DNA from: Mytilus californianus
Taxonomy: Eukaryota; Mollusca; Bivalvia; Mytilida; Mytilidae
Assembly (NCBI RefSeq): GCF_021869535.1
Contig: NW_026262701.1
Coordinates: forward strand, 46,751,278-46,815,277
DNA: 64,000 bases
Direction: 5' to 3'
Part shown: piece by piece, positions 33,645 to 45,907 of the stretch
Position numbering within the stretch: position 1 is the stretch's first letter
Layout: each line of letters begins with the position of its first letter
Translations under genes and position numbers: made by a program
The notes under the pieces: model-generated
What the model was told of the DNA's origin: nothing
Databases searched by the model: none
Seen by the model: the letters and a program-made list of their open reading frames with translations, nothing else

Positions 33645-35237
33645 TTTGGAAGAGACACTAAGCTAGCTTAGTGGAATTAATTAATGTTGAAGTGGAGAAA
33701 AAAAAATAACATTAAATAAAACAAAAATTAAGAAAATTTCAAACAAAACGTTGAGTGTCACTGATATATTTCTGAATAGAATTAAAAATAGCAATATTCA
33801 TATCATATGAAAATAATCTGTTTCCAAAAAGTAATAATTTAATATTTATGTCAACATTATCAACAATGGAGTAAATGGAATCAAGTAGGATCTGTCTTAA
33901 GTGTAATAATCTGTTTCCAAAAAGTAATAATTTAATATTATGTCAACATTATCAACAATGGAGTAAATGGAATCAAGTAGGATCTGTCTTACATCATTGT
34001 ACTTAGGGCAAATAAAAAAGAAATGTTGGTTATCCTCAACAGGGTCATTATAGTTTGCACAAAAAGTGTTCTCTGATAAGAACTGATAACACAAATGTGA
34101 TTTTAGGTTGCTGGCATTATTTCTGAGTTGACAATGACTTATATTAAGTCTCCTTATCCCATAGTTGAAAGGTTTAAGTATTTCATCAGTCCTAGAAAAC
34201 TTGTCCAGTCCACTTCTAAATATACACAAACTTGGGGATTTTTGTAAACTCAGAGGAAGACTATTCCAAAGTCTTATAGTGGAAGGAATGAAACTATTAA
34301 AACAAGAGCTAGTTCTAGCAAGAGACGGGTGAAAAGTGTTATTTTCATTCCTCAAAGTATAAGTGGTTTGTCTGGGAAGATATGGCTGGACTAACTCATA
34401 TAAGTATGCAGGTGTCATCCCATTTAATATTTTATAGAATAGTATAAGCTTATGTTTATTTTGTCTATTCTCCAAAGTTTCTAATCCTAATTCAATATAA
34501 AGTTTTTGTCTGGAGGAATTACGCCGTAGTCCTGTAATAATTCTAGCAGCTTCTATTTGAGTACTTTCTAGAAGCTCAGACTCGTGCTGGGAGCAATTGC
34601 CCCAAACAACATCACCATACTCTAATATAGGTCTAATAAAAGCATAATAAATACGTATAATTGAACTCCTATCTATTAAATGTTTAACTTGACGAAGCAC
34701 AGATAGACGAGAGCATGCTTTTTTATAAATAATATCAATGTGTGTGTTCCATGAAGCTGATGACTAAAATGTTATCCCAAGATGACAGTGAATATTTATT
34801 TTCTCAACCTCTTCGCCATTTATCCCAAAATATACAGGTGGATGCTCCCTTTCCCCTCTAGTAAATACAATATTTTTAGTTTTCTTTGAATTAAATTGAA
34901 CAGCCCATGATTTTGTCCAATTTGAGATAACATCTAAGTCATCAGTCAAAGAAGCAGCTGCTACATCATGATCAACATCTTCTATAACAAATAAAGAGGT
35001 GTCATCTGCAAAAAGTCTAATATCATTAACAATGTCATTTACTATATCATTTATATAAATGAGAAACAGAAAGGGTCCCAAAACTGATCCCTGGGGGACT
35101 CCTGCATGTATACCTTTAAGAGTTGATGATAAGCCGTCTGAAACTACCTTTTGTTGACGATCTGAAAGTGTTATTGTACTGTAATAGATAAAATTTAAAT
35201 GAGCAAAGACATATTGATTTGATAAAATACTTTTTTT
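33609..35237 (-). pseudogene. 5'-truncated non-LTR retrotransposon (RT C-terminal half), copy in S1
   Basis: The minus strand encodes the second half of a reverse transcriptase: GVPQGSVLGPFLFLIYINDI, the catalytic FADD (FADDTSLF), then the post-RT region (FIRPILEYGDVVWGNC; a CANYNDPVEDNQHFFFIC zinc-like motif). The finger/palm start and any endonuclease are absent; similarity begins near 35237, where repeat E resumes. An in-frame TAG (34764-34766) is shared with the other copy. A 93-bp in-frame tandem duplication (period from 33815 to 33908) repeats the C-terminal 31 residues, and a 1-bp deletion in it shifts the frame here. The 3' end carries an (AT)n tract (33609-33642). It resembles the Jockey/CR1/L2 group; the clade is uncertain. 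Confidence 0.85.
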
Positions 35238-35900
35238 AAAGGGCATTATCTGTCAAATTCATGTTGAAAGATTTGACTCAAATTTGATTTATAACATCAT
35301 GAATAAAACGTAAATCCAAATTATAAAAAAAGTCTTAAATAAACAATTTACGATGCATGGACTCGATGATATGTATCAACATTTCGTGTGTATTTTAGTC
35401 TAGACGCCATCTAATTAACCATCGAATTGACCTCCGAAGACTGCCAACGGTCATATAACCCGACACAAACATAAATATAGATATAAATAGAAAAAGAACA
35501 CGTGCAATTGGATTTTTCAAGTCTGTTTGATTTCATATTATAGGTTAAATATATATATATATATATTAATCATCGTTTTTACATGTATATATAAGAATGA
35601 GTTCTTGTGGATCGAATCAGTCAACCAAATGGTTTACCCTTATTTCACTTTCAATGTTGACACTCTTTTCTTTTTGATAGCTGAACACACCTAATTTATG
35701 CGCAACTCATCTCTAGCTAAGGGGTTGAATTGAGGGTCACATGAATACGGTTCAATGAGGTCGAATTATGCACTTGCAGCGTTATTTCTTAGCTTATTTT
35801 GACATAATTGAAGCAAACTTGCTGCTTAAAGCGAACTATTATTTCACTATTTCACTTTCATTAATGATTGAACAAAAAAACAATCTGCTCATTCAAATGT
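35238..35900 (+). repeat. Dispersed repeat E, near-complete copy in S1
   Basis: It joins both partial copies seen earlier: 35240-35680 corresponds to 8148-8612 (minus) and 35690-35900 to 4958-5190 (minus). The LINE above is inserted at or beside its start, since the first residues of the LINE frame (MPFKK) come from repeat E sequence. It is non-coding. Confidence 0.75.
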
Positions 35901-36613
35901 CAAGGTACATGTATTTCGGCTTGAAGGTAAAACTGTTGTATTGTTTATTATCGATGATAGACTAATTGTTAAATTTAATCATTTTTAAATGTACTCTATA
36001 TGGCACACCATTTTTGTCAACCTCAAGGTAGTGTCACGTAAACCTGGTGACATTTTTTTGGAAGCGCCTCTGGATGCATTGGTCCATGTCATTGCAACAG
36101 CTTTATCGCCACTTTCTCTTATTGAATCCATATTTCCAAATTTGTGTCATCATCTTTGCTTTTTGAAGCATATAATTGACAATAATTGAAAAGTAATATT
36201 ATTAATTTTGATTAAGTAATCGATTACATACAAAAAACAGAGTAATCGATTATGAAAACGATTACACAAAAATCCTGTTTGTAATTGGTTATTAAACGAT
36301 TACACAAAATTACTTCATGTTATCAATTATGAATCTGCTATTTTTGACAGTAATTATCCCCATTCATGGTTGAAAAGTGATTTTCTGCAACTGTGAAAAC
36401 ACACTCTTAGGAAATGTTTTCTTTGTTTTCAGTTTATTAGGACGGTAACACGTATCACTTATGAACTTAGTTTAAAATATTCACAATTAAGGCCGACTCA
36501 TAAACAAATATAAGAACTGACAAAACAAGAAACTTTTGCTGCCTGATTGACGAACACCAAATGTAGCAATAATTTATTATTATTTTACTGCATATTAAAA
36601 TCACATATCTTAC
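35901..36613. other. Spacer within S1; downstream intron of the HEPN gene
   Basis: It contains a GTAATC/GATTAC-rich tract (36205-36320) and no recognised second exon. The 66-codon frame at 35989 is duplicated in S2 but has no family features. Confidence 0.4.
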
Positions 36614-37306
36614 CACATTTTGATTCCTTTCTATTTCTTGTGGAATATAAGTTACTTCTGTTCGATGGACCTTGATTTCTCCGATTTTTCTTTTCACAGT
36701 CATCTTGTATTCACCCGCAGTTGATGATACCAGATTTGCTAACTTGATCATTGCATATTCAATATCTTTAATTTTTGTATCAATTTCTGACACATCATAA
36801 GCATTAAAGCTACCAATATGGCTTACAAAGTTTCGGACTTGTCTTAACGTTGCTATCCAATTATTCACATGAATATCGTTTTTCAACTCAAAGCAATGTT
36901 CAAGTAAAATAATCATGAGTGGTAAATCTAACAGATCTAGCGATGCATTTGCTTTAAATTTGCACAGACAATGCCTACTAACAAACGTCGTACCTCTCTG
37001 TGTTGTTTCGACGATTTCATGTTTGCTTATTCCATCGCCTTTATAAAGTTTCTTGAATTGCTCATAATGTATTTGGCGATCTCGATGTAACTGTGGTCTT
37101 TCTTGAGGACATTCACAGCAAGGAGTCACATTGTAACAAAGATGAAATAAGTCGTGTTTGTACTGATTGAGAACTGTTTGAAGATTGCCATCATAAAGCG
37201 GCAAATATTCCTTTTTAATATATTTTCGGACTACACTTTGTGAAAGAGCTGAGAGTGACTTCAGTTGATAAATTTTTTCTTCTGTTTCAGAAATCATGTT
37301 GATTTT
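36614..37306 (-). CDS. HEPN-domain protein exon (DZIP3-like group), copy in S1
   Basis: An intact coding exon on the minus strand. The acceptor TTTTTTTTGCAG ends at 37307, the first ATG is at 37295-37297, and 228 codons run to a donor match (AATGTG then GTAAGA, intron from 36613) in phase 0. HEPN domains are helical bundles, many of them RNases, with an R-polar-xxx-H motif. Here RNFVSH sits in a helix after WIATLRQV, at residues 155-160 counted from the ATG. A CCECP cluster lies near residue 60. From memory this layout resembles the expanded bivalve HEPN/DZIP3-like proteins of presumed innate-immune type. Later exons were not found, so the protein is partial. Family assignment is inference; the motif and splice signals are seen. 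Confidence 0.65.
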
Positions 37307-37639
37307 CTGCAAAAAAAATGTTTTAGTCCGTTTTCAATTGAAACGACTCCTTTCATCACATTTCCGTCAACAACAAAAAAACAAATGAATTTGTTTACCG
37401 ATAAGGTGAGTCTGTGTCCTTGCTGACAACACATATGTTTTCACGGTCTTACATATAACTCTTTAGATACCAAATAACATGCCTAATCTATTTAACCTAT
37501 TGTTTCCAATTTACTCCATATCGTTACTTTTTGACAGAGTCTGGATTCAAAGGGCAGATGCTACATGCATGGCAACAGACGTTTAACCTGTATATGCATC
37601 CAGTCTATCTCCTTTTTCAAGATGATGTGATTCCCTCAT

Positions 37640-38052
37640 TTTGTCTTACAACTGTTTTAATTCGAGGGCCACTGATGAGTCTTAGGAATACAAAATGAGC
37701 GTCTGACGTACCAAATGAAAAGCTTGGTATCTTTAATTGATGCGTTTTTATAACAACATGATCGATGCCACTGCTGGTGGACGTTTCTTCCCCGAGGATC
37801 CCACCAGTCTTGTAGTCAGCACTTTTGTAGTGACATGAATTCATTTTCTGTTTAAAAAATGCTAAACTTTTCTTAAATCTAAGGCATTTCTACCAACGGC
37901 ATAAATAGCCTTAAATGTGTTTGACACGATTTTGGTTTTTAATGTTTTTCAACTTCGTATTTGATCTTTGCCTTAAAACTGAATCGAGCGCTACTGATGA
38001 ATCAATTGAAAACGAAACGTGCGTCGGGCGTACAAAATTATAAGCTGAGTAT
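37640..38052 (+). repeat. Two CGCGTC-type repeat monomers at the right end of S1
   Basis: The first monomer starts near TTAATTCGAGGGCCACTGAT and includes CGATGCCACTGCTGGTGGAC. The second ends AACGTGCGTCGGGCGTACAA and is cut at GAGTAT (38052), where the Penelope-like element begins. The 75-codon minus frame at 37617 is accidental. Confidence 0.7.
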
Positions 38053-39604
38053 CATTAGAAGGCTGCATCTAGACCTATATATCCATGATATTCCCATTTC
38101 CAGAATAAAAAATCAACTCCAAGTACTCGCTAAGCGGTTTGTGTACGTACCGGCAGACAAAGCAGCAAATAATGTAGTGGTGGTGTGACGCATATACTAC
38201 ACGGAAGTTCTCCAAAACGAAATTACAAATTCATCTACATTCAGGTCCGTACGCTCCACAGAGTGTCAAATTATAAACAAGCATATCACTGCCACTACCC
38301 AGCTTAAAGCCTCTACCGAACATTTGAAAGTCCCTACTATGTACTGGTTACCTAAATTGCACAAAAAACCATTTAAATTCCGTTTCATCTCCGCATCTAG
38401 TAAGTGTTCTACTACTAATCTATCAGTGCGTATCAAAGAACTTGTTATTAACTTTTGTAATAAAGCTTATGAAAATAATGGTATTAATTATTTTTGGAGT
38501 GTTAAAAATTCTTAAGAGGTTTTAGATAAAATACATGCTTTTGATGGTCCTTTTAATTCTGTTGACAGTTATGATTTTTCTACTCTCTATACTACACTTC
38601 CACACAATCTTATCAAGAAAAAGTTTTCATATTTAATTAAATGGTCTTTTGAAAAATCTCATTACAAATTTATTTGCTGTAACTCGTTTAAAGCCTTTTT
38701 CTGTAACGAAAAAGGAAAGTATGCTAGATACACTTACTGGAAATGTGAAGATATGATTGAAGCTTTAAATTTTCTCCTGGACTACATATATGTACGTTTC
38801 GGCGATAGAGTGTATCGACAAGTAGTAGGTATTCCTATGGGCACTAACTGTGCCCCTTTAATAGCAGATGTATACCTGTATTGCTAAGAATCTCAGTTTA
38901 TGACCAAACTCAGTAAAGACACGTCATTGTTACATTTGGTTGATATATTCAACAATACCTTCCGTTATCTAAATGATATTTTTTCGTTAAATAATCCAGA
39001 GTTCTCTAAATATACTACCGAAATTTACCCAATAGAACTTACTTTAACTAAATCTAACATAAACAGCAGTAGTTGTCCTTTTCTGGATTTGGACATTTCA
39101 ATCTCTAAAGGAAAACTCAATACGAAAATTTACGACAAAAGAGACGATTTTTCATTCCCTATTGTTAATTTTCCTTTTTTAGACGGCGATGTTCCTTTTG
39201 CTCCATCATACGGTGATTATATATCCCAACTCGTTCGTTATGCCCGTGTGTGTAGTGATGTCATAGATTTTAACGAACGTAATCAATGCATCACTGGTAA
39301 ATTATTAAATCAAGGATTTCGTTACCATAAATTACGTAAAACTTTTGCTAAGTTCTTTCATAGATACAAAGATTTTGGCTGTACTTGTAGAAAACTGATT
39401 AAAAACGGTATTTCACATCCTAAATTTTACGGTAATATTGTACTTAAAGCGCGGAAATCACTATGTGATCCGTGTAAACTCATCGAACCTTTAAACAAAC
39501 TTATTAGTAAAGGTTATCTTACCAATGTTGTAATTAGATCTTTGAATATAGTTTACATTGGCACTAATATCGATTTTGTCATCAGCAAATTAAAACATAA
39601 CTAA
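38053..39604 (+). pseudogene. Penelope-like reverse transcriptase, nonsense-mutated
   Basis: One frame runs from the truncation point to TAA 39602-39604, interrupted by TGA 38186-38188, TAA 38513-38515 and TAA 38885-38887. Conserved blocks in order: FVYVPADKAANNVVVV, MYWLPKLHKKPFKFRFIS, NYFWSVKNS, YDFSTLYTTLPH (motif A), GIPMGTNCAPLIAD (motif B), FRYLNDIF (motif C), KIYDKRDDFSFPIVNFPF and FRYHKLRKTFAKFF. Motif C reads YLND where YLDD is expected, so the first catalytic Asp is lost. The N-terminal part is absent. A related but distinct copy of the C-terminus is at 57290-57560 (minus). Confidence 0.85.
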
Positions 39605-40719
39605 ATTTGTGTATTTTTTTCAAGCGGGATGTATAAAGACACACCCACGTTCGTTTAGATCTATAAAGAGGTTAAACTCCTAACTATCCTACTGTCTGTC
39701 GATGCATTTATTTTTGGCATTGCACTAGTCATGTCTTCTTTGACTGTCCATGACGTTAAAATACTAAATCCCTGGGATGTGTTTTAGTTGATTTTAGTCT
39801 CTGATGCATGATTTTTTATTATTATTTTTTTTTGGCTTTTAACAAGCTGTCAGTAACTGCGAGTACTCTCAAATCGTACTTTCTTGTTTATTTGACCTGT
39901 TGATACTAATTGTATTGCTTTTTTGTTATTTAATGTTATTCAGGGTTATATCTGGTCTATATACCAGCTTTGATAAGTGTTCGGTATAACTATAAATTTT
40001 CACTTCGTACTATTAACTTCAAAAATTATTTATTTTGTAAAAATATTTCCTTTCTCCATTGGTACTATACACGTATACCTAACAAAAAAACTATTTTCAT
40101 TTACCTGTGTTTAAAGTTAGTGCAAATGGCTGATATTTTTGTTCGAGCATATTGTTTTTCTTTAATTGTTTAACATTTCTTACCGATATAACATGTTACT
40201 TTTATTATTCTTCCCTTAGTTTATTTATTTTCTATTTACATTGTGTCATAGGTAAAATTTATTTGTTCAGTGTATGTTCAATGGTGTTAATATGTCCTTT
40301 GATTGAGTTAAGCTATTTCAGTTGATATTTTATAGTGTGTCTTTCTATGTTGTGATGTTACACTATTGTTTCGGAAAAAGGGTGAAGGTTTGGTACCATT
40401 AAAACGTTTAAACCCGCTGCATTTGTTTGCACCTGTCCTAAGTCAGGAATCTGATGTTCAGTAGTTGTCGTTTATTGATGTGGTTCATAAGTGTTTCTCG
40501 TTTCTCGTTTTTTATATAGATTAGACCGTTGGTTTTCCCGTTTGAATGGTTTTACACTAGTAATTTTTGGGGGCCCTTTATAGCTTACTGTTCGGTGTGA
40601 GCCAAGGCTCCGTGTTGAAGACCGTACTGTGACCTATAATGGTTTACTTTTATAAATTTTGACTTGGATGGAGAGTTGTCTCATTGGCACTCATACCACA
40701 TCTTCTTATATCTATCTAT
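39605..40719 (+). repeat. 3' untranslated tail of the Penelope-like element (type 1 reference copy)
   Basis: This is the source sequence for the fragments at 15735-15952, 11766-12018 and 62159-62378. It ends with GAGAGTTGTCTCATTGGCAC and ATACCACATC, the terminal motif shared by types 1-3. The 67-codon frame at 39970 is accidental. Confidence 0.75.
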
Positions 40720-41879
40720 ATCATATTAATTAAGTTTACAATGATGCAAAAATTCTATCGGCCTATAAACGATAAATTAGTTATATTTTTGACATATAGA
40801 TATTGATACCTGAAGAATTATTTAGCTTTGAGTGCAATTTTATCCTTTTTGGAAGTTTTTTTTAAGAAATGCAATTTTATGTAAATATTGCGCAATTAAC
40901 ATTTTAGTTTGCATTTGATTTGGAATTATGGTATTTTGTTTTATAAGATTCAGACAATGTTTAGATGAAAAATATCATACAGGTACCAGAAAAGGGCATT
41001 TTGTTTAATTCTAGCAAAATTTTGGAATATTCATATTTGACCTTTAACCTTGATTTAACGAAAATTGCACCGTACGATCTATTGACGACCAGGCAAAATA
41101 GAAAGTACAGGCAATAAGCTTTCGAATGATATACAATATAGCCGTATATTAGGTGGGTCCATTAAAGTCGTTAAATAAGCGTATTTTTGTAAAATGTCAC
41201 TCGCCTATTATAAACCACTATTTGTTTAGTTCTTTTTGTTGATTGAAAATATACACAGGGAGGAAATATTAATAAAACAGTTATTGTTTTGACATAGAAA
41301 TTACACGTATTGTTTTGACATAGAAATTACACTAGTCTATGCTATCTAACAATACAAATTTTACACTGCTTATGGCTGAAATTCTTAATAACACGTATGT
41401 ATTATAAATATTAAAGCACATTTTTTTTATATTAAATCAACTTTATCAAGTGAGGATACAATGTTGAAAACATGTGTTTGATATCGCAGTAGACAATGTA
41501 AATCATAAGTAATCAAAAGTTATCATGATTACTTTAAAGACAAGTAATCTAATGTAATCATATACAATTTACAAATTAAGTGTTATTTTGATTTTAAACA
41601 TATTTTATTCATTAAGATATGAAAAGGATTGAGCAACAGGCACAGCCTATAAAAGCTCTCTCCATTTTACATTTTACAAGGTATAAATCAAATATCAACA
41701 ACTGTATTTAGAATAATATAATATAGTGGAACATGCATGCTACTTATGAGCACACATACGCAAATATATGTTTACAGTGTTAAATACTAAATGTAAAGTA
41801 TATTTAAGTATATAGGCAACTACTCATCATTTATTCATGTACCTTGAAACATGTAAATATCCTTTATATGTCATTAGAA

Positions 41880-43503
41880 ATATATATATATATATATATA
41901 TATGGTTTGGAAGAGACACTAAGCTAGCTTAGTGGAATTAATGAATTAATGTTGAAGTGGAGAAAAAAAAAATAACACTAAATAAAACAAAAATTAAGAA
42001 AATTTCAAACAAAACGTTGAGTGTCACTGATATATTTCTGAACAGATTTAAAAATAGCAATATTCATATCATATGAAAATAATCTGTTTCCAAAAAGTAA
42101 TAATTTAATATTTATGTCAACATTATCAACAATGGAGTAAATGGAATCAAGTAGGATCTGTCTTAAGTGTAATAATCTGTTTCCAAAAAGTAATAATTTA
42201 ATATTTATGTCAACATTATCAACAATGGAGTAAATGGAATCAAGTAGGATCTGTCTTACATCATTGTACTTAGGGCAAATAAAAAAGAAATGTTGGTTAT
42301 CCTCAACAGGGTCATTACAGTTTGCACAAAAAGTGTTCTCTGATAAGAACTGATTACACAAATGTGATTTTAGGTTGCTGGCATTATTTCTGAGTTGACA
42401 ATGACTTATATTAAGTCTCCTTATCCCATAGTTGAAAGGTTTAAGTATTTCATCAGTCCTAGAAAACTTGTCCAGTCCACTTCTAAATATACACAAACTT
42501 GGGGATTTTTGTAAACTCAGAGGAAGACTATTCCAAAGTCTTATAGTGGAAGGAATGAAACTATTAAAACAAGAGCTAGTTCTAGCAAGAGGCGGGTGAA
42601 AAGTGTTAATTTCATTCCTCAAAGTATAAGGGGTTTGTCTGGGAAGATATGGCTGGACTAACTCATATAAGTATGCAGGTGTCATCCCATTTAATATTTT
42701 ATAGAATAGTATAAGCTTATGTTTATTTTGTCTATTCTCCAAAGTTTCTAATCCTAATTCAATATAAAGTTTTTGTCTTGAGGAATTACTCCGTAGTCCT
42801 GTAATAATTCTAGCAGCTTCTATTTGAGTACTTTCTAGAAGCTCAGACTCGTGCTGGGAGCAATTGCCCCAAACAACATCACCATACTCTAATTTAGGTC
42901 TAATAAAAGCATAATAAATACGTATAATTGAACTCCTATCTATTAAATGTTGAACTTGACGAAGCACAGATAGACGAGAGCATGCTTTTTTATAAATAAT
43001 ATCAATGTATGTGTTCCATGAAGCTGATGACTAAAATGTTATCCCAAGATGACAGTGAATATTTATTTTCTCAACCTCTTCGCCATTTATCGCAAAATAT
43101 ACAGGTGGATGCTCCCTTTCCCCTCTAGTAAATACAATATTTTTAGTTTTCTATGAATTAAATTGAACAGCCCATGATTTTGCCCAATTTGAGATAACAT
43201 CTAAGTCATCAGTCAAAGAAGCAGCTACTACAGCATGATCATCATCTACTATAACAAATAAAGAGGTGTCATCTGCAAAAAGTCTAATATCATTAACAAT
43301 GTCATTTTCTATATCATTTATATAAATGAGAAACAGAAAGGGTCCCAAAACTGATCCTGGGGGACTCCTGCATGTATACTTTTAAGAGTTGATGATAAGC
43401 CTTCTGAAACTACCTTTTGTTGACGATCTGAAAGTGTTATTGTACTGCAATCGATAAAATTTAAACGAGCAAAGACATATTGATTTGATAAATTACTTTT
43501 TTT
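41880..43503 (-). pseudogene. 5'-truncated non-LTR retrotransposon, copy in S2
   Basis: The same truncated element as at 33609-35237. The C-terminal frame is longer here (320 codons, 42005-42967) because both 93-bp repeat units are in frame, so LRQILLDSIYSIVDN appears twice. The N-terminal part has extra damage: a 1-bp loss at about 43357 inside GVPQGSVLGP and a TAG near 43153 where S1 has a Lys codon. The TAG near 43031 is shared with S1. FADDTSLF is retained. Confidence 0.85.
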
Positions 43504-43505
43504 AA

Positions 43506-44170
43506 AGGGCATTACCTGTCAAATTCCTGATGAAAGATTTGACTCAAATTTGATTTATAACATCATGAATAAAACGTAAATCCAAATTATAAAAAAAGTC
43601 TAAAATAAACAATTTACGATGCATGGACTCGATGATATGTATCAACATTTCGTGTGTATTTTAGTCTAGACGCCATCTAATTAACCATCGAGGTGACCTC
43701 CGAAGACTGCCAACGGTCATATTACCCGACACAAACATAAAAATAGATATAAATAGAAAGCGAACACGTGCAATTGGATTTTTCAAGTCTGTTTGATTTA
43801 ATATTATAGGTTAAATATATATATATATATATATTAATCATCGTTTTTACATGTATATATAAGAATGAGTTCTTGTGGATCGAATCAGTCAACCAAATGG
43901 TTTACCCTTATTTCACTTTCAATGTTGACACTCTTTTCTTTTTGATAGCTGAACACACCTAATTTATGCGCAACTCATCTCTAGCTAAGGGGTTGAATTG
44001 AAGGTCACATGAATACGGTTCAATGAGGTCGAATTATGCACTTGCAGCGTTATTTCTTAGCTTATTTTGACATAATTGAAGCAAACTGGCTGCTTAAAGC
44101 GAATTATTATTTCACTATTTCACTTTCATTAATGATTGAACAAAAAACAATCTGCTTATTCAAATGTCAA
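43506..44170 (+). repeat. Dispersed repeat E, copy in S2
   Basis: Duplicate of 35238-35900 with scattered differences (for example GAGGTGACC for GAATTGACC). Confidence 0.8.
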
Positions 44171-44881
44171 TGTACATGTATTTCTGCTTTAAGGTAAATC
44201 TGTTGTATTGTTTATTATCGATGATAGACTAATTGTTAAATTTAATCATTTTTAAATGTACTCTATATGGCACACCATTTTTGTCAACCTCAAGGTAGTG
44301 TCACGTAAACCTGGCGACATTTTTTTGGAAGCGCCTCTGGATGCATTGGTCCATGTCATTGCAACAGCTTTATCGCCACTTTCTCTTATTGAATCCATAT
44401 TTCCAAATTTGTGTCATCATCTTTGCTTTTTTGAAGCATATAATTGACAATAATTGAAAAGTAATATTATTAATTTTGATTAAGTAATCGATTACATACA
44501 AAAAACAGAGTAATCGATTATGAAAACGATTACACAAAAATCCTGTTTGTAATTGGTTATTAAACGATTACACAAAATTACTTCATGTTATCAATTATTA
44601 ATCTGTTATTTTTGACAGTAATTATCCCCATTCATGGTTGAAAAGTGATTTTCTGCAACTGTGAAAACACACTCTTAGGAAATGTTTTCTTTGTTTTCAG
44701 TTTATTAGGACGGTAACATGTATCACTTATGAACTTAGTTTAAAATATTCACAATTAAGGCCGACTCATAAACAAATATAAGAACTGACAAAACAAGAAA
44801 CTTTTGCTGCCTGATTGACGAACACCCAAGGTAGCAATAATTTATTATTATTTTACTGCATATTAAAATCACATATCTTAC

Positions 44882-45574
44882 CACATTTTGATTCCTTTCT
44901 ATCTCTTGTGGAATATAAGTTACTTCTGTTCGATGGACCTTGATTTCTCCGATTTTTGTTTTCACAGTCATCTTGTATTCACCCTCAGTTGATGATACCA
45001 GATTTGCTAACTTGATCATTGCATATTCAATATCTTTAATTTTTGTATCAAATTCTGACACATCATAAGCATTAAAGCTACCAATATGGCTTACAAAGTT
45101 TCGGACTTGTCTTAACGTTGCTATCCAATTATTCACATGAATATCGTTTTTCAACTCAAAGCAATGTTCAAGTAAAATAAACATGAGTGGTAAATCTAAC
45201 AGATCTAGCGATGCACTTGCTTTAAATTTGCACAGACAATGCCTACTAACAAACGTCGTACCTCTCTGTGTTGTTTCGACGATTTCATGTTTGCTTATTC
45301 CGTCGCCTTTATAAAGTTTCTTGAATTGCTCATAATGTATTTGGCGATCTCGATGTAACTGTGGTCTTTCTTGAGGACATTCACAGCAAGGAGTCACATT
45401 GTAACAAAGATGAAATAAGTCGTGTTTGTACTGATTGAGAACTGTTTGAAGATTGCCATCATAAAGCGGCAAATATTCCTTTTTAATATATTTTCGGACT
45501 ACACTTTGTGAAAGAGCTGAGAGTGACTTCAGTTGATAAATTTTTTCTTCTGTTTCAGAAATCATGTTGATTTT
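44882..45574 (-). CDS. HEPN-domain protein exon (DZIP3-like group), copy in S2
   Basis: An intact duplicate of the exon at 36614-37306, offset exactly 8268 bp with no indels, and with the same acceptor (TTTGCAG), ATG and GTAAGA donor. RNFVSH and CCECP are unchanged. Seven base differences were counted over 684 coding bases; five change the residue (N to S, I to F twice, A to E, R to T) and two are silent. All five lie outside the putative catalytic motif. The excess of replacements with an open frame suggests relaxed or diversifying change, but the sample is tiny. No further exons were found downstream on the minus strand. Confidence 0.65.
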
Positions 45575-45907
45575 CTGCAAAAAAAATGTTTTAGTCCGTT
45601 TTCAATTGAAACGACTCCTTTCATCACATTTCCGTCAACAACAAAAAAACAAATGAATTTGTTTACCGATAAGGTGAGTCTGTGTCCCTGCTGACAACAC
45701 ATATGCTTTCACGGTCTTAAATATAACTCTTTAGATACCAAATAATATGCCTAATCTATTTAACCTATTGTGTCCCATTTACTCCATATCGTTACTTTTT
45801 GACATAGTCTGGATTCGAAGGGCAGATGATACATGCATGGCAACAGACGTTTAACCTGTATATGCATCCAGTCTATCTCCTTTTTCAAGATGATGTGATT
45901 CCCTCAT

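Larger units (their letters stand above)
32453..38052. repeat. Duplicated segment S1 (5.6 kb), direct copy of S2
   Basis: It matches 40722-46320 throughout, with offsets of 8266-8269 bp. It contains, in order: AT-rich DNA (to 33608), a truncated LINE (minus), repeat E, a HEPN exon (minus) and CGCGTC-type repeat monomers. In the 684-bp HEPN coding stretch the two copies differ at 7 positions. Between the copies the (AT)n tract at 33609 is about ten bases longer. Confidence 0.95.
38053..40719 (+). mobile_element. Penelope-like retroelement, 5' truncated, with full 3' tail
   Basis: It consists of a reverse transcriptase frame (38053-39604) followed by a ~1.1-kb 3' tail ending ...CATACCACATCTTCTTATAT at about 40719, where S2 starts. 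The RT lacks LTR or LINE hallmarks. Motifs such as YDFSTLYTTLPH and GIPMGTNCAPLIAD fit, to my knowledge, a divergent Penelope-like group found in molluscs, fish and cnidarians. No GIY-YIG endonuclease is visible downstream. Confidence 0.75.
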
